Positions 1-10,878 of a stretch of DNA of 64,000 nt are shown piece after piece (position 1 is the stretch's first letter; each line of letters opens with the position of its first letter). Made by a program: the position numbers and the translations under genes. The stretch is taken from NCBI GenBank assembly GCA_021774335.1, contig JAJFJD010000023.1, positions 62,001 to 126,000 on the forward strand. The letters are read 5' to 3'. Under the pieces are notes generated by a model. It was not told the DNA's origin, did no database searches, and saw only the letters and a program-made list of their open reading frames with translations. The stretch is from Alphaproteobacteria bacterium (GTDB taxonomy: Bacteria > Pseudomonadota > Alphaproteobacteria > UBA8366).

Positions 1-1253
1 ACGGGCTCCACGAGTGCAGCTTGGCCGGGGCGCGGCGCCGCGGCGACTGGGACAACACCGCCGACCTGATCAAAAAGGGCGGGGAGTGGATCATTGAGGA
101 GATGAAGGCGTCGGGCCTGCGGGGACGCGGCGGTGCCGGCTTCCCGACCGGTCTGAAATGGTCCTTCATGCCGAAGGAAAACGACGGCCGTCCGCATTAT
201 CTCGTCGTCAATGCGGACGAGAGCGAGCCGGGCACCTGTAAGGACCGGGATATCCTGCGGCACGATCCGCACAAACTGGTCGAGGGCTGCCTGATCGCCG
301 GGTTCGCGATGGGCGCGCATGCGGCCTACGTGTATGTTCGGGGCGAATTCTTCAACGAAGCGGCGGCCTTGCAGAAGGCAGTTGACGAAGCGCGAGAGGC
401 CGGGTTGCTAGGACCCAACGCCGCCGGGTCCGGATGGGATTTCGAGGTTTACGTCCATCGTGGCGCGGGTGCCTATATCTGCGGCGAGGAAACCGCGCTG
501 CTGGAAAGCCTGGAAGGCAAGAAGGGTCAGCCGCGGCTGAAGCCGCCATTCCCCGCCATGTCCGGCCTGTATGGCTGCCCGACGACGGTCAACAATGTTG
601 AGAGCATCGCGGTGGCGCCGACGATCCTGCGGCGTGGCGCGGCATGGTTCGCCGGGTTCGGGCGCGAGAACAACACCGGCACGAAGGTCTTTTGCATTTC
701 CGGCCATGTCGAACGGCCGTGCAATGTCGAGGAAGTGATGTCGATCCCGATGCGCGAACTGATCGAGAAGCATGCGGGCGGCGTCCGAGGCGGCTGGGAT
801 AATCTCTTGGCGGTCATTCCCGGCGGTAGTTCGACGCCGCTGTTGCCCAAATCGACCTGCGACGACGTGTTGATGGACTTCGACGCCTTGAAAGAGGTGC
901 AGTCGGGCCTCGGCACCGCCGCCGTGATCGTGATGGACAAGTCGACCGACGTGGTCAAGGCGATCGCGCGGCTGGCCTATTTCTACAAGCATGAAAGCTG
1001 CGGGCAATGCACGCCGTGCCGGGAAGGGACCGGCTGGATGTGGCGTGTTATGGAGCGCCTGGTCACCGGCGATGCCTCGGTCGAGGAGATCGACACGTTG
1101 CTTGACGTCGCGGGACAGGTCGAAGGACACACGATCTGCGCCTTGGGCGACGCGGCGGCTTGGCCCATTCAAGGATTGATCCGCCATTTCCGCGGGGAGA
1201 TCGAGGACCGCATCATAAAGCGCAAGGCCGGCGGCCGTGCGGCGGCGGCGTAA
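1..1253 (+). CDS. nuoF: NADH-quinone oxidoreductase subunit F (NuoF), 5' partial
   Basis: This is the NADH-oxidising subunit of respiratory complex I, carrying FMN and the N3 [4Fe-4S] cluster in the cytoplasmic arm. The frame is open from base 3 and the gene runs off the left edge. The in-frame TTG at base 21 is not the true start, because the codons before it (Gly-Leu-His-Glu-Cys-Ser) continue the conserved NuoF N-terminus. Visible motifs are the glycine-rich nucleotide site [14 protein letters not shown], the FMN-region [13 protein letters not shown], and the cluster cysteines in [12 protein letters not shown] (codons at 999, 1008 and 1017) with a fourth at 1137. The stop lies 12 bp before nuoG. 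NuoA-E are presumably to the left, outside the window. Confidence 0.97.
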   Translation, partial: GLHECSLAGARRRGDWDNTADLIKKGGEWIIEEMKASGLRGRGGAGFPTGLKWSFMPKENDGRPHYLVVNADESEPGTCKDRDILRHDPHKLVEGCLIAGFAMGAHAAYVYVRGEFFNEAAALQKAVDEAREAGLLGPNAAGSGWDFEVYVHRGAGAYICGEETALLESLEGKKGQPRLKPPFPAMSGLYGCPTTVNNVESIAVAPTILRRGAAWFAGFGRENNTGTKVFCISGHVERPCNVEEVMSIPMRELIEKHAGGVRGGWDNLLAVIPGGSSTPLLPKSTCDDVLMDFDALKEVQSGLGTAAVIVMDKSTDVVKAIARLAYFYKHESCGQCTPCREGTGWMWRVMERLVTGDASVEEIDTLLDVAGQVEGHTICALGDAAAWPIQGLIRHFRGEIEDRIIKRKAGGRAAAA

Positions 1254-1265
1254 CGGGAGCGTGGA

Positions 1266-3332
1266 ATGCCGAAGCTGACGATTAATGGCAAGGAAGTCGA
1301 GGTCGACGCGGGGCTGACAGTCCTGCAGGCCTGCGAGCAGAACGGCGTCGAGATTCCGCGCTTCTGCTATCACGAACGACTGTCGATTGCCGGGAATTGC
1401 CGGATGTGCCTGGTTGAGGTCAAGCCGGGACCGCCGAAACCGGCCGCGTCCTGCGCCCTGCCGGTGGCCGAAGGCATGGAGGTTATGACCGACACGCCGA
1501 TGGTCAAGAAGGCCCGCAACGGCGTCATGGAATTCCTGCTGATCAATCATCCGCTCGATTGCCCGATCTGCGATCAGGGCGGTGAATGCGACCTGCAGGA
1601 TCAGGCGATGGCCTATGGCTATGATGGCAGCCGCTACGACGAGAACAAGCGCGCCGTCAAAGAGAAATACATGGGGCCGCTGGTCAAGACCATCATGACC
1701 CGCTGCATCCATTGCACCCGTTGCGTCCGCTTCATCTCGGAAGTGGCTGGGGTCGACGATATCGGACTGATCAATCGCGGCGAGAACGCCGAGATCACCA
1801 GTCTGGAAAAAGCAATCGGCTCCGAACTGTCGGGCAATGTGATCGATCTGTGCCCGGTGGGCGCGCTGACGTCCAAGCCATATGCATTCACCGCGCGATC
1901 CTGGGAACTTACCAAGACCGAAAGCGTCGACGTGATGGATGCGCTTGGCAGCAATATTCGGATCGACGCGCGCGGCAACGAGGTCATGCGCGTGCTGCCG
2001 CGGCTGCACGAAGACGTTAACGAGGAATGGATTTCCGATAAAACCCGGTTCGCCTGTGACGGCCTGCGCCGCCAACGGCTGGACAAGCCTTATCTGCGAA
2101 ACAAGGACGGCAAGCTGGAAGCGGTCACTTGGGGTGAGGCCTTCACGGCGATTGCCGGACAGATCAAGAGCGCGGGTGTGGGCAAAGTCGCCGCCATCGC
2201 AGGCGATCAGTGCGACGTCGAATCGATGTATGCGCTCAAGCAATTGATGGCCGGGGTCGGATCCGCGAACATGGATTGCCGGCAGGACGGCGCGGCGATC
2301 GATCCGTCGGTCCGTGCGAGTTATCTGTTCAATTCGACCATCGCCGGGATCGATGAGGCGGACGCGTGTCTGCTGGTCGGGACCAACCCGCGTTCGGAGG
2401 CGCCGCTGATCGGCGCACGGCTGCGGAAACGCTGGCTTCAGGGCGGATTCAGCGCCGGTGTCGTTGGACCGCAGACCGATCTGACATTCGATACCGAGTA
2501 TCTCGGCGCCGGACCGGATACGCTGGAGCAGATCCGCGCCGGAACGCACCCATTCGCCGAAAAATTGAAACAGGCCGAGCGGCCGATGCTGATCCTCGGC
2601 ATGGGCGCGCTCACGCGGCCAGACGGTGCCGCGGTGCTACGGGCCGCTCGACAGGTCGCCGAGGCAACCGGCATGGTCAGCGGCGACTGGAACGGCTTCA
2701 ACGTGCTGCACACGGCCGCTGCGCGGGTCGGGGGGCTCGATATCGGCTTCGTGCCGGGCGAGGGCGGCAAGGACACGGCGGCGATTCTCGACGGCGCTGA
2801 GAGCGGCGACGTGAAGGTCGTCTACCTGTTGGGCGCAGATGAACTGGATACCACGAAACTCAAGAATGCTTTTGTGGTCTACCAAGGCCATCACGGCGAC
2901 GCGGGCGCGCATGCGGCCGACGTGATCCTGCCGGGCGCTGCCTATACGGAGAAGAACGGCCTCTACGTCAACACCGAGGGCCGCGTGCAGGCCGGATACC
3001 GGGCATCCTTCCCGCCGGGCGACGCCCGCGAAGATTGGGCAATCATCCGGGCGCTGTCCGAAGCGCTCGGCAATGCCTTACCATTCGATACGCAGGATGC
3101 GCTGCGCGAGAAGCTGCGGGCGGATTTCCCGGATTTTCTGGCCATCGATTCGATCGAAGCGGCCGAATGGGGCGACTTCGGAGGCTCGGGCGACATGCAG
3201 GCCGATCCGTTCGTTTCGGCGGTCCCGAATTTCTACATGACCGACCCGATCAGCCGCGCGTCGGAAACGATGGCCAAATGCGTCAACGAATTGTCGGGCA
3301 CCGCAGACGGAGCGACCGGCACCCATGGTTGA
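1266..3332 (+). CDS. nuoG: NADH-quinone oxidoreductase subunit G (NuoG)
   Basis: Large iron-sulfur subunit of the complex I peripheral arm, 688 residues. Cluster ligands are readable in order. C34, C45, C48 and C63 bind the [2Fe-2S] cluster N1b. H95, C99, C102 and C108 form the His-Cys-ligated N5 site ([14 protein letters not shown]). C147, C150, C153 and C196 hold N4 (RCIHCTRC and DLCPVGA). The rest is a molybdopterin-oxidoreductase-like fold that is not expected to bind cofactor. I did not see the extra cysteine motif for cluster N7 that E. coli NuoG carries, so this is the shorter, mitochondria-like form. The last 8 bases overlap the start of nuoH, suggesting translational coupling. Confidence 0.98.
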   Translation: MPKLTINGKEVEVDAGLTVLQACEQNGVEIPRFCYHERLSIAGNCRMCLVEVKPGPPKPAASCALPVAEGMEVMTDTPMVKKARNGVMEFLLINHPLDCPICDQGGECDLQDQAMAYGYDGSRYDENKRAVKEKYMGPLVKTIMTRCIHCTRCVRFISEVAGVDDIGLINRGENAEITSLEKAIGSELSGNVIDLCPVGALTSKPYAFTARSWELTKTESVDVMDALGSNIRIDARGNEVMRVLPRLHEDVNEEWISDKTRFACDGLRRQRLDKPYLRNKDGKLEAVTWGEAFTAIAGQIKSAGVGKVAAIAGDQCDVESMYALKQLMAGVGSANMDCRQDGAAIDPSVRASYLFNSTIAGIDEADACLLVGTNPRSEAPLIGARLRKRWLQGGFSAGVVGPQTDLTFDTEYLGAGPDTLEQIRAGTHPFAEKLKQAERPMLILGMGALTRPDGAAVLRAARQVAEATGMVSGDWNGFNVLHTAAARVGGLDIGFVPGEGGKDTAAILDGAESGDVKVVYLLGADELDTTKLKNAFVVYQGHHGDAGAHAADVILPGAAYTEKNGLYVNTEGRVQAGYRASFPPGDAREDWAIIRALSEALGNALPFDTQDALREKLRADFPDFLAIDSIEAAEWGDFGGSGDMQADPFVSAVPNFYMTDPISRASETMAKCVNELSGTADGATGTHG

Positions 3333-4368
3333 TATGATGGAGCTTTGGGAAAACTACATCTGGCCGACCGCCTGGATCGTCGGCGGGATCCTTATGATCA
3401 TCGTGCCGGTATTGCTATCGGTGGCCTATCTGACGCTTGCCGAACGCAAGGTCATCGGTTGGATGCAACTGCGTAAGGGGCCGAACGTGGTCGGGCCGTT
3501 CGGCTTGTTGCAGCCGATCGCCGACGGCATGAAGTTGTTCTTCAAGGAAACCATCATTCCGGCCAGTTCGAACCGGGTGATCTTCTTCTTGGCACCGGTG
3601 GTCACTTTCGTCCTGAGTCTGATCGCCTGGGCGGTTATTCCGTTCGGAGATGGGCTGGTGCTGGCGGATATCAACGTCGGCTTCCTGTATCTGTTCGCGA
3701 TTTCGTCGCTCGGCGTCTACGGCATCCTGATGGCCGGATGGGCATCCAACTCGAAATATGCCTTTCTCGGCGCGCTGCGCTCGGCAGCCCAGATGGTATC
3801 CTACGAAGTCTCGATCGGTTTCGTGATCATCACCGTTCTGTTGGCGGTCGGTTCTCTAAACCTTTCCAAGATCGTCTTGGCGCAGTCCGGCGGCATCCAT
3901 CATTGGCATGCCTTTTCGCCGCTACTGCCTATGTTCGTCGTGTTCTTCGTCTCGGCCTTGGCCGAAACCAACCGAGCGCCTTTCGATCTGCCGGAAGCGG
4001 AAGCCGAACTGGTGTCCGGCTACAATGTCGAATATTCGTCGATGACCTTCGCGATGTTCTTCCTCGGCGAATACGCGAATATGATTCTGATGAGCGCGAT
4101 GACGGCGATCCTGTTCCTGGGCGGGTGGCTGCCGCCGTTCGAGATTGCGCCGTTCACCTGGATTCCTGGACCGATCTGGTTCGCGTTGAAGATCGGTTTC
4201 GTGCTTTTCCTCTTCCTTTGGGTTAGGGCGACGTTCCCGCGGTATCGCTACGACCAACTCATGCGGCTCGGCTGGAAGGTGTTCCTGCCGCTGTCGTTGT
4301 TATGGGTCGTCCTGACCGCCGGTTGGCTGATCGTGTTCGATCAGGTACCGCCGGCCGGGGGCGGATAG
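3325..4368 (+). CDS. nuoH: NADH-quinone oxidoreductase subunit H (NuoH)
   Basis: Membrane subunit of complex I that joins the peripheral and membrane arms and helps form the quinone chamber (347 residues, about eight hydrophobic helices). The diagnostic segments are [16 protein letters not shown] near the N-terminus and the acidic cytoplasmic loop [20 protein letters not shown], both characteristic of NuoH/ND1. The start ATG lies inside the end of nuoG. The gene is followed after 28 bp by nuoI, the normal order in proteobacterial nuo operons. Confidence 0.98.
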   Translation: MVDMMELWENYIWPTAWIVGGILMIIVPVLLSVAYLTLAERKVIGWMQLRKGPNVVGPFGLLQPIADGMKLFFKETIIPASSNRVIFFLAPVVTFVLSLIAWAVIPFGDGLVLADINVGFLYLFAISSLGVYGILMAGWASNSKYAFLGALRSAAQMVSYEVSIGFVIITVLLAVGSLNLSKIVLAQSGGIHHWHAFSPLLPMFVVFFVSALAETNRAPFDLPEAEAELVSGYNVEYSSMTFAMFFLGEYANMILMSAMTAILFLGGWLPPFEIAPFTWIPGPIWFALKIGFVLFLFLWVRATFPRYRYDQLMRLGWKVFLPLSLLWVVLTAGWLIVFDQVPPAGGG

Positions 4369-4396
4369 AGCCATGCGTTCGATGGGGTTAAGATAG

Positions 4397-4885
4397 ATGG
4401 CATTTTTTGATCGCACGGCCCGCGCGTTTTTGTTGTCCGAGTTGCTGAACGGTATGTCGCTGACTTTGCGGACGATGTTCCGGCACAAGCACACGGTCAA
4501 CTATCCGTATGAGAAGGGGCCGCTGAGCCCGCGGTTCCGCGGCGAACACGCGCTGCGGCGCTACCCGAACGGTGAAGAACGCTGCATTGCCTGCAAGCTG
4601 TGCGAGGCGATTTGCCCAGCGCAGGCGATCACCATTGAGGCGGAACCGCGCGACGACGGCAGCCGACGCACGACGCGCTATGACATCGATATGACGAAAT
4701 GCATCTATTGCGGTTTTTGTCAGGAAGCCTGCCCGGTCGACGCCATCGTCGAAGGGCCGAATTTCGAGTACGCAACCGAGACTCGGGAAGAGCTTTTCTA
4801 CAACAAACAGAAGCTATTGGAGAACGGCGACCGCTGGGAGCCGGAGATTGCGGCCAATATTGCATTGGACGCACCGTATCGTTAA
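4397..4885 (+). CDS. nuoI: NADH-quinone oxidoreductase subunit I (NuoI)
   Basis: Ferredoxin-like subunit carrying clusters N6a and N6b, which pass electrons from the peripheral arm toward N2 and quinone. It has 162 residues with two classical 4Fe-4S motifs: C63, C66, C69, C73 ([14 protein letters not shown]) and C102, C105, C108, C112 ([13 protein letters not shown]). The N-terminus ([13 protein letters not shown]) is the amphipathic membrane-anchoring segment usual in alphaproteobacterial and mitochondrial TYKY proteins, which supports this ATG. A 91-bp spacer with no visible gene separates it from nuoJ. Confidence 0.98.
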   Translation: MAFFDRTARAFLLSELLNGMSLTLRTMFRHKHTVNYPYEKGPLSPRFRGEHALRRYPNGEERCIACKLCEAICPAQAITIEAEPRDDGSRRTTRYDIDMTKCIYCGFCQEACPVDAIVEGPNFEYATETREELFYNKQKLLENGDRWEPEIAANIALDAPYR

Positions 4886-4976
4886 ACACGTCACGCCCGA
4901 GCGGCGGATTACGGGTCATGATTTCAGCGAAATCGACCGGTAAGACTTCGTTCCAGGGGCGGCATAAGGGGGGTGG

Positions 4977-5591
4977 ATGATCATTCAGGCGCTGGCATTC
5001 TATTTGTTTGCCTTTGTGGCAATTGCCGCCGGCGTGATGGTTGTGACGTCGCGGAATCCGGTTCATTCCGTGCTGTTCCTCATTCTCGCCTTCTTCAACT
5101 CCGCCGGATTGTTCGTGCTGATGGGCGCCGAATTCCTGGCGATGATCCTGGTCGTCGTCTATGTCGGCGCTGTCGCCGTGTTGTTCCTGTTCGTCGTGAT
5201 GATGCTGGACATTAATTTCGTCGAGATGCGCGAAGGCTTTCTGCAGTATCTGCCGATCGGCGCGCTGATCGGGATCATCCTGTTTGCCGAGTTGGTCCTG
5301 ATTGTCGGAAGCTGGGCCGTCTCGCCGGAAGCGGCGACGATCGCCACCGCACCGATCCCGCCACTGGATCAAGTCAGCAACACGCATGCGCTTGGGCGAT
5401 TGATCTACACCCACTACGTCTATCTGTTCCAAGCGTCCGGCATGGTGCTGCTGGTGGCGATGATGGGCGCAATCGTGCTGACGCTCCGGCATCGGGAAGG
5501 CGTCCGGCGCCAGAAGATCGAGCAACAGCTCGCGCGGAGGGCCGAGGACACGATCGAGGTGGTCAAAGTACCGTCGGGGAGTGGCATCTGA
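4977..5591 (+). CDS. nuoJ: NADH-quinone oxidoreductase subunit J (NuoJ)
   Basis: Membrane-arm subunit of complex I (ND6 homologue), 204 residues with five predicted hydrophobic helices and a charged C-terminal tail. The segment [21 protein letters not shown] is the characteristic helix that contains a pi-bulge in known complex I structures; this is family knowledge, not visible in sequence. The start ATG follows a purine-rich AAGGGGGG run. The stop TGA shares one base with the nuoK ATG, so the two are translationally coupled. Confidence 0.97.
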   Translation: MIIQALAFYLFAFVAIAAGVMVVTSRNPVHSVLFLILAFFNSAGLFVLMGAEFLAMILVVVYVGAVAVLFLFVVMMLDINFVEMREGFLQYLPIGALIGIILFAELVLIVGSWAVSPEAATIATAPIPPLDQVSNTHALGRLIYTHYVYLFQASGMVLLVAMMGAIVLTLRHREGVRRQKIEQQLARRAEDTIEVVKVPSGSGI

Positions 5592-5902
5592 TGCTGGAAA
5601 TCGGTCTCGCGCATTATCTGACGGTTGCCGCAATCCTGTTTACCTTGGGCTTGTTCGGCATCTTCTTGAACCGCAAGAACGTGATCATCATTCTGATGTC
5701 CATCGAACTGATGCTGTTGGCGGTGAACATCAACTTCGTGGCGTTTTCCACGCATCTGCAGGATCTAGTCGGACAGGTCTTTGCCATGTTCGTCTTGACC
5801 GTGGCGGCCGCGGAGGCGGCCATCGGCCTGGCCATTCTCGTGGTGTATTTCCGAAACCGCGGCTCCATCGCCGTAGAAGACATCAATATGATGAAGGGTT
5901 AA
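5591..5902 (+). CDS. nuoK: NADH-quinone oxidoreductase subunit K (NuoK)
   Basis: Small three-helix membrane subunit (ND4L homologue), 103 residues, part of the proton-pathway region next to NuoJ and NuoN. The second helix carries the conserved acidic residue in [15 protein letters not shown] and the third has another in [14 protein letters not shown], as expected for NuoK. The ATG overlaps the nuoJ stop and the stop lies 6 bp before nuoL. Confidence 0.97.
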   Translation: MLEIGLAHYLTVAAILFTLGLFGIFLNRKNVIIILMSIELMLLAVNINFVAFSTHLQDLVGQVFAMFVLTVAAAEAAIGLAILVVYFRNRGSIAVEDINMMKG

Positions 5903-5908
5903 GCCGGG

Positions 5909-7855
5909 ATGGATGCCGCCATCGTCTTCCTGCCCCTAATCGGGGCCATCATTGCCGGGCTTTTCGGGCGCTTTATCGGCGACCGGGCGTCCATGCTGGT
6001 CACCTGCATCTTGTTGACGGTATCGGGGATCCTGTCCTGGATCGTTTTCTTCGACGTCGCACTCGGTGGTAATCCGCGTTCAGTCCGCCTGTTCACATGG
6101 ATGGACGTGACCGGGTTCTCTTTCGCCTGGGCGTTGCTGGTCGATCAATTGACCGCGGTCATGCTGATCGTGGTGACGACCGTGTCGTCGGTCGTGCACT
6201 GGTATTCGATCGGCTACATGAGCCACGATGACAGTAAGCCGCGCTTCTTTGCCTATCTCAGCCTTTTCACCTTCTTCATGCTGATGCTGGTGACAGCGGA
6301 CAACCTTGTCCAGATGTTCTTCGGCTGGGAAGGGGTCGGGCTCGCCTCTTATCTGCTGATCGGCTTCTGGTACAAGAAACCGTCGGCAAATGCTGCGGCG
6401 ATCAAGGCATTCGTGGTCAACCGCGTCGGCGATTTCGGTTTCGCGCTTGGCATCTTCGGGGTCTTCGTTATCTTCGGCAGTGTCGAGTTCTCGGAAATCT
6501 TCCCGGCGGTGGCCGGCAAGGCGAATGCGCAGATTGTCTTCCTGAACGGCGAATACCATGCGATGACCGTGCTTTGCCTGTTGCTGTTCATGGGCGCGAT
6601 GGGCAAGTCGGCACAACTCGGGTTGCACACGTGGCTGCCGGACGCGATGGAGGGCCCGACACCGGTTTCGGCACTGATCCATGCGGCGACCATGGTAACC
6701 GCCGGTGTGTTCATGGTGTGTCGCCTCTCGCCGCTGTTCGAGTATTCCGAGACCGCCTTGGCGGTGGTGACCATCGTCGGGGCATCAACCGCCTTCTTCG
6801 CGGCGACCGTGGGGCTGACGCAGACCGACATCAAGCGCGTAATCGCCTATTCGACCTGCTCGCAGCTCGGCTACATGTTCTTCGCCGCGGGCGTATCGGC
6901 GTATGGCGCGGCGATGTTCCATCTCTTCACCCACGCCTTCTTCAAGGCGCTGCTGTTCCTTGGGTCCGGCTGTGTGATCCACGCGATGTCGGACGAGCAG
7001 GACATGCGTAAGATGGGCGGCATCTACAAGATGGTGCCGATCACCTACATCTTCATGTGGATCGGCAGCTTGTCGCTGGCCGGGGTCGGCATTCCGGGCG
7101 TGTTTGGCCTGTCGGGCTTTTACTCGAAGGACATCATCATCGAATCCGCCTTTGCGGCGCAGACGTCGGTTGGCACTTACGCCTTCTGGCTGGGCATAGC
7201 GGCCGCACTGATGACCGCCTTCTATTCCTGGCGGCTCATCCTGATGACCTTCCACGGCAAGCCGCGCTGCGACGAGAAGACGCTGGCGCACGTGCACGAA
7301 GCGCCGCCGATCATGTGGGTGCCGCTGGTGGTGCTCGCCATCGGCTCGATCGTGGCCGGGGCGATCACGTATAGCGTGTTTGTCGGCGATGGCATGGCCG
7401 CCTTCTGGGGCGACTCACTCTTCGTCCTGAAGACGCATACTGCCCTGGTCGACGCGCATCACGTGCCGCTCTGGGTCAAGCTGTTGCCGCTGGTGATGGG
7501 AGCGGTCGGCATTGCGCTGGCCTATTGGATGTATATGGCGAGCCCCGGTATGCCGGCGGCGTTGGCGAAGCGCTTCCAGCCGCTTTACGCATTCTCGTTC
7601 AACAAGTGGTATTTCGACGAGTTGTATGACCGCATTTTCGTCAAACCGGCATTCCGCCTGGGCTTTGGTCTTTGGAAATCCGGCGACGGTGCTGTGATCG
7701 ACGGAGTCGGTCCGGACGGCATCGCCTCGGTCACCCGGCAACTCGCGCGCCGGGCGAGCTGGCTGCAGAGCGGTTACGTCTATCACTACGCCTTCGCGAT
7801 GCTGATCGGCGTGGTGATCCTGGTCACCTGGTACATGCTGAGAAGCGGGGGTTAG
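5909..7855 (+). CDS. nuoL: NADH-quinone oxidoreductase subunit L (NuoL)
   Basis: Distal antiporter-like proton-pumping subunit of complex I (ND5 homologue), 648 residues and strongly hydrophobic throughout. Key motifs are the conserved glutamate in FFGWEGVGLASYLLIGFWY, the lysine helix GKSAQLGLHTWLPDAMEGPTP, and ALIHAATMVTAGVF. The extra length over NuoM and NuoN is in the C-terminus, where the family has the long lateral helix. It is flanked by nuoK (6 bp) and nuoM (6 bp). Confidence 0.98.
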   Translation: MDAAIVFLPLIGAIIAGLFGRFIGDRASMLVTCILLTVSGILSWIVFFDVALGGNPRSVRLFTWMDVTGFSFAWALLVDQLTAVMLIVVTTVSSVVHWYSIGYMSHDDSKPRFFAYLSLFTFFMLMLVTADNLVQMFFGWEGVGLASYLLIGFWYKKPSANAAAIKAFVVNRVGDFGFALGIFGVFVIFGSVEFSEIFPAVAGKANAQIVFLNGEYHAMTVLCLLLFMGAMGKSAQLGLHTWLPDAMEGPTPVSALIHAATMVTAGVFMVCRLSPLFEYSETALAVVTIVGASTAFFAATVGLTQTDIKRVIAYSTCSQLGYMFFAAGVSAYGAAMFHLFTHAFFKALLFLGSGCVIHAMSDEQDMRKMGGIYKMVPITYIFMWIGSLSLAGVGIPGVFGLSGFYSKDIIIESAFAAQTSVGTYAFWLGIAAALMTAFYSWRLILMTFHGKPRCDEKTLAHVHEAPPIMWVPLVVLAIGSIVAGAITYSVFVGDGMAAFWGDSLFVLKTHTALVDAHHVPLWVKLLPLVMGAVGIALAYWMYMASPGMPAALAKRFQPLYAFSFNKWYFDELYDRIFVKPAFRLGFGLWKSGDGAVIDGVGPDGIASVTRQLARRASWLQSGYVYHYAFAMLIGVVILVTWYMLRSGG

Positions 7856-7861
7856 GCGACC

Positions 7862-9385
7862 ATGTTCGAGAATATCGGCGTGTTGAGCGTCGTCACTTTC
7901 ACTCCGCTGGTCGGGGCGCTTTTTATCCTGCTGGTCGTACGCGGGACGGAAGAGGAAGTCGCCCGCAACTCCCGCTGGGCCGCGTTGTGGGTGTCGCTCT
8001 TCACCTTCCTGGAATCGCTCTACATCTGGATCAAGTTCGACCCGGCGACACCCGATTTCCAGTTCGTCGAATCCGTGCCGTGGATCCCGGAATACGACAT
8101 TTCCTATCAGATGGGCGTCGATGGGATTTCGATGTTCTTCGTGATCCTGTCGACCTTCCTGACGCCGCTCTGCATTCTCGCAAGCTGGGAAGCGATCAAG
8201 ACGCGGGTGCGCGAATACATGATCGCGTTCCTCGTGCTCGAGACTTTCATGGTCGGGATGTTCTGCGCGCTCGATTTCGTGGTGTTCTACATATTCTTCG
8301 AGGCGGTTCTGATCCCGATGTTCCTGATCATCGGCGTGTGGGGCGGACCGCGTCGGGTCTACGCGGCGTTCAAGTTCTTCCTGTACACGCTGCTCGGCTC
8401 GGTGCTGATGCTGCTGGCGATCATCACGCTGTACCACGATGCGAATACGACGAGCATCGTCACGCTGCTCGGGCACAAAGTGGACCCGGACCTGCAGACG
8501 TGGCTGTGGTTGGCCTTCTTCGCATCCTTTGCCGTCAAGATTCCCATGTGGCCGGTTCACACCTGGCTGCCCGACGCTCATGTGGAGGCGCCAACCGCAG
8601 GGTCGGTGATCCTGGCGGGCGTGTTGCTGAAGATGGGCGGATACGGCTTCCTGCGTTTCTCAATCGGCATGTTGCCGGTCGCGTCGGATTTCTTCGCGCC
8701 GTTCGTCTTCGCGCTGAGCGCGGTAGCGGTGATCTACACATCGCTGGTGGCGCTTGCGCAAGTCGATATGAAGAAACTGATCGCGTACTCGTCGGTCGCA
8801 CATATGGGCTTCGTGACGGTCGGCATCTTCGCGATGAACGAACAGGCAGTGGTCGGATCGATCATCCAGATGCTGAGCCACGGGGTTGTGTCCGCCGCGC
8901 TGTTCCTTTGTGTCGGCGTGGTCTACGACCGTATCCATAGCCGCGAGATCGACGATTACGGCGGTCTGGTCCATCGCATGCCGAGATACGCTTTCGTATT
9001 CATGGTATTCGCACTGGCGTCGGTTGGGTTGCCGGGGACGAGTGGGTTCGTCGGCGAGATACTGATACTGGTGGGCGTTTTCCAAGTCAGCACCTGGATC
9101 TGTGCCTTGATCGCGACCGGCATGGTCTTGGGCGCGGCTTACATGCTGTATCTCTACCGCCGGGTTATCTTCGGCGAATTGACCAAAGAGAAGTTGAAGA
9201 CAATTCTCGACCTGAATGCGCGCGAAATCGCCATCTTCGTGCCGCTGATCCTGGTCGTCCTATGGATGGGAATCTATCCGCTGTCTTTCCTGCTGCCGAT
9301 CGAAGTGTCGGTCGCCAAGCTCGTTGCCGACTACAACGCCGCGCTCGCCGCCGTCGCCAATACGACGTCGGTCGCCGTGCGGTGA
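7862..9385 (+). CDS. nuoM: NADH-quinone oxidoreductase subunit M (NuoM)
   Basis: Second antiporter-like proton-pumping subunit (ND4 homologue), 507 residues with about 14 hydrophobic helices. The functional acidic residue is in [20 protein letters not shown] and the lysine in [23 protein letters not shown], both hallmarks of NuoM. The gene lies between nuoL and nuoN with short spacers (6 and 17 bp), so it belongs to the same operon. Confidence 0.98.
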   Translation: MFENIGVLSVVTFTPLVGALFILLVVRGTEEEVARNSRWAALWVSLFTFLESLYIWIKFDPATPDFQFVESVPWIPEYDISYQMGVDGISMFFVILSTFLTPLCILASWEAIKTRVREYMIAFLVLETFMVGMFCALDFVVFYIFFEAVLIPMFLIIGVWGGPRRVYAAFKFFLYTLLGSVLMLLAIITLYHDANTTSIVTLLGHKVDPDLQTWLWLAFFASFAVKIPMWPVHTWLPDAHVEAPTAGSVILAGVLLKMGGYGFLRFSIGMLPVASDFFAPFVFALSAVAVIYTSLVALAQVDMKKLIAYSSVAHMGFVTVGIFAMNEQAVVGSIIQMLSHGVVSAALFLCVGVVYDRIHSREIDDYGGLVHRMPRYAFVFMVFALASVGLPGTSGFVGEILILVGVFQVSTWICALIATGMVLGAAYMLYLYRRVIFGELTKEKLKTILDLNAREIAIFVPLILVVLWMGIYPLSFLLPIEVSVAKLVADYNAALAAVANTTSVAVR

Positions 9386-9402
9386 GATGAGAGGGTAATC
9401 CG

Positions 9403-10854
9403 TTGACGCATGCCTTGCCGCTAATCATTCCCGCACTGCCGGAGATATTCCTGGCGGTGTGCGGCATGGTCCTCATGATGGTCGGCGTGTTTATCAGCGA
9501 GAAACGGGCCTATCGTACCGTCGCGACCTTCTCCATCATCGCTCTGGTCGTGGCAATGTTGATGGTGGTGTTCCAGGGCAGTGACCGAACGCTGGCATTC
9601 AACGGCCTGTTCATCGTCGATGGATTCGCAGCCTACATGAAGGTGCTTGTGCTCGTCGGGTCGGCGGTGACGCTGATCATGAGTGACCGTTTCCTACGCA
9701 AGGAAGGAATGGATCGGTTCGAATATCCGGTCCTCATCGTCTTCGCATCGCTCGGCATGATGATGATGATTTCGGCCAACGACCTGATCTCCCTCTATCT
9801 TGGCCTGGAGCTGCAGAGCCTGTCGCTCTATGTGATCGCGGCGTTTCAGCGCGATTCCACGCGCTCGACCGAGGCGGGGTTGAAGTATTTTGTCCTTGGC
9901 GCGCTTTCATCCGGCCTACTGCTCTACGGCTGTTCGATGATCTACGGATTCGCGGGCACCACCGACTTCACGCTGATCGCCAAACTGCTTTCCGGCGGCG
10001 GTGAACCCGCCATCGGCCTGATTGTCGGCCTGGTGTTCCTGATCTCGGGATTGGCCTTCAAGGTTTCCGCGGTGCCATTCCATATGTGGACGCCGGACGT
10101 CTACGAAGGGGCGCCGACCCCGGTGACCGCGTTCTTTTCGGTTGCGCCGAAGATCGCCGCCATCGCCTTGCTCTTGCGCGTGATGGTGGGACCGTTCGAC
10201 GCGATGCTGGACGAGTGGCGCCAGATCATCGTGTTCGTATCGATCCTGTCCATGATCCTGGGTGCGCTGGCGGCCATCAATCAGACCAACATTAAGCGCC
10301 TGATGGCCTATAGTTCGATCGGTCATGTCGGCTACGCGCTGATCGGCTTGGCGGCGGGCGGCCGCGACGGCATCACCGCCGTGCTGGTTTACATGACGAT
10401 CTATCTGGTGATGACCATGGGCACCTTCGCCTGCATCCTGAGCATGCGGCAGAAGGGTGAGATGGTGGAAACGATCGACAGCCTTGCGGGGCTCGGAAAG
10501 TCGAACCCGCCGATGGCCTTGGCCTTCATGATATTCATGTTTTCCATGGCAGGAATTCCGCCGTTGGCCGGGTTCTTCGGCAAACTCTATATCTTCATGG
10601 CGGCTATTCAGGCCGGTCTTGTCGCCCTTGCGATCATCGGTGTCGTGACAAGCGTGTTCGGGGCGTTCTATTACGTGCGGATCGTCAAGGTGATGTATTT
10701 CGACGACGCGGCCGAACCGCTGGAACGTCCGATCGGTAAAGGAGTTGGCGCGGTGTTGGCGGTCACGGCCGTCATTACGGTGCTGTTCTTCATCGGATTG
10801 TCCCCCGTGTTAGAGATCGCCGATGCGGCTGCCGCATCGTTATTTCGGACATAG
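9403..10854 (+). CDS. nuoN: NADH-quinone oxidoreductase subunit N (NuoN)
   Basis: Third antiporter-like subunit (ND2 homologue), 483 residues. The start is a TTG preceded by GAGAGGG (about 8 bp upstream); no ATG lies close by that would keep the first helix. Motifs are LYLGLELQSLSLYVIAAF with the conserved glutamate, and FKVSAVPFHMWTPDVYEGAPTP with the pumping lysine. It ends the nuo block. Birth of the next transcript is not obvious, because birA follows after only 24 bp. Confidence 0.97.
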   Translation: MTHALPLIIPALPEIFLAVCGMVLMMVGVFISEKRAYRTVATFSIIALVVAMLMVVFQGSDRTLAFNGLFIVDGFAAYMKVLVLVGSAVTLIMSDRFLRKEGMDRFEYPVLIVFASLGMMMMISANDLISLYLGLELQSLSLYVIAAFQRDSTRSTEAGLKYFVLGALSSGLLLYGCSMIYGFAGTTDFTLIAKLLSGGGEPAIGLIVGLVFLISGLAFKVSAVPFHMWTPDVYEGAPTPVTAFFSVAPKIAAIALLLRVMVGPFDAMLDEWRQIIVFVSILSMILGALAAINQTNIKRLMAYSSIGHVGYALIGLAAGGRDGITAVLVYMTIYLVMTMGTFACILSMRQKGEMVETIDSLAGLGKSNPPMALAFMIFMFSMAGIPPLAGFFGKLYIFMAAIQAGLVALAIIGVVTSVFGAFYYVRIVKVMYFDDAAEPLERPIGKGVGAVLAVTAVITVLFFIGLSPVLEIADAAAASLFRT

Positions 10855-10878
10855 AACGGGTCTGACCGGGCGGACGCC

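Noticed and set aside
408..2549. 713-codon open frame on the minus strand opposite nuoF and nuoG
   Set aside because: It lies fully antisense to two conserved genes, has no recognisable domain, and is rich in Arg, Asp, Gly and His as expected for the complement of GC-rich coding DNA.
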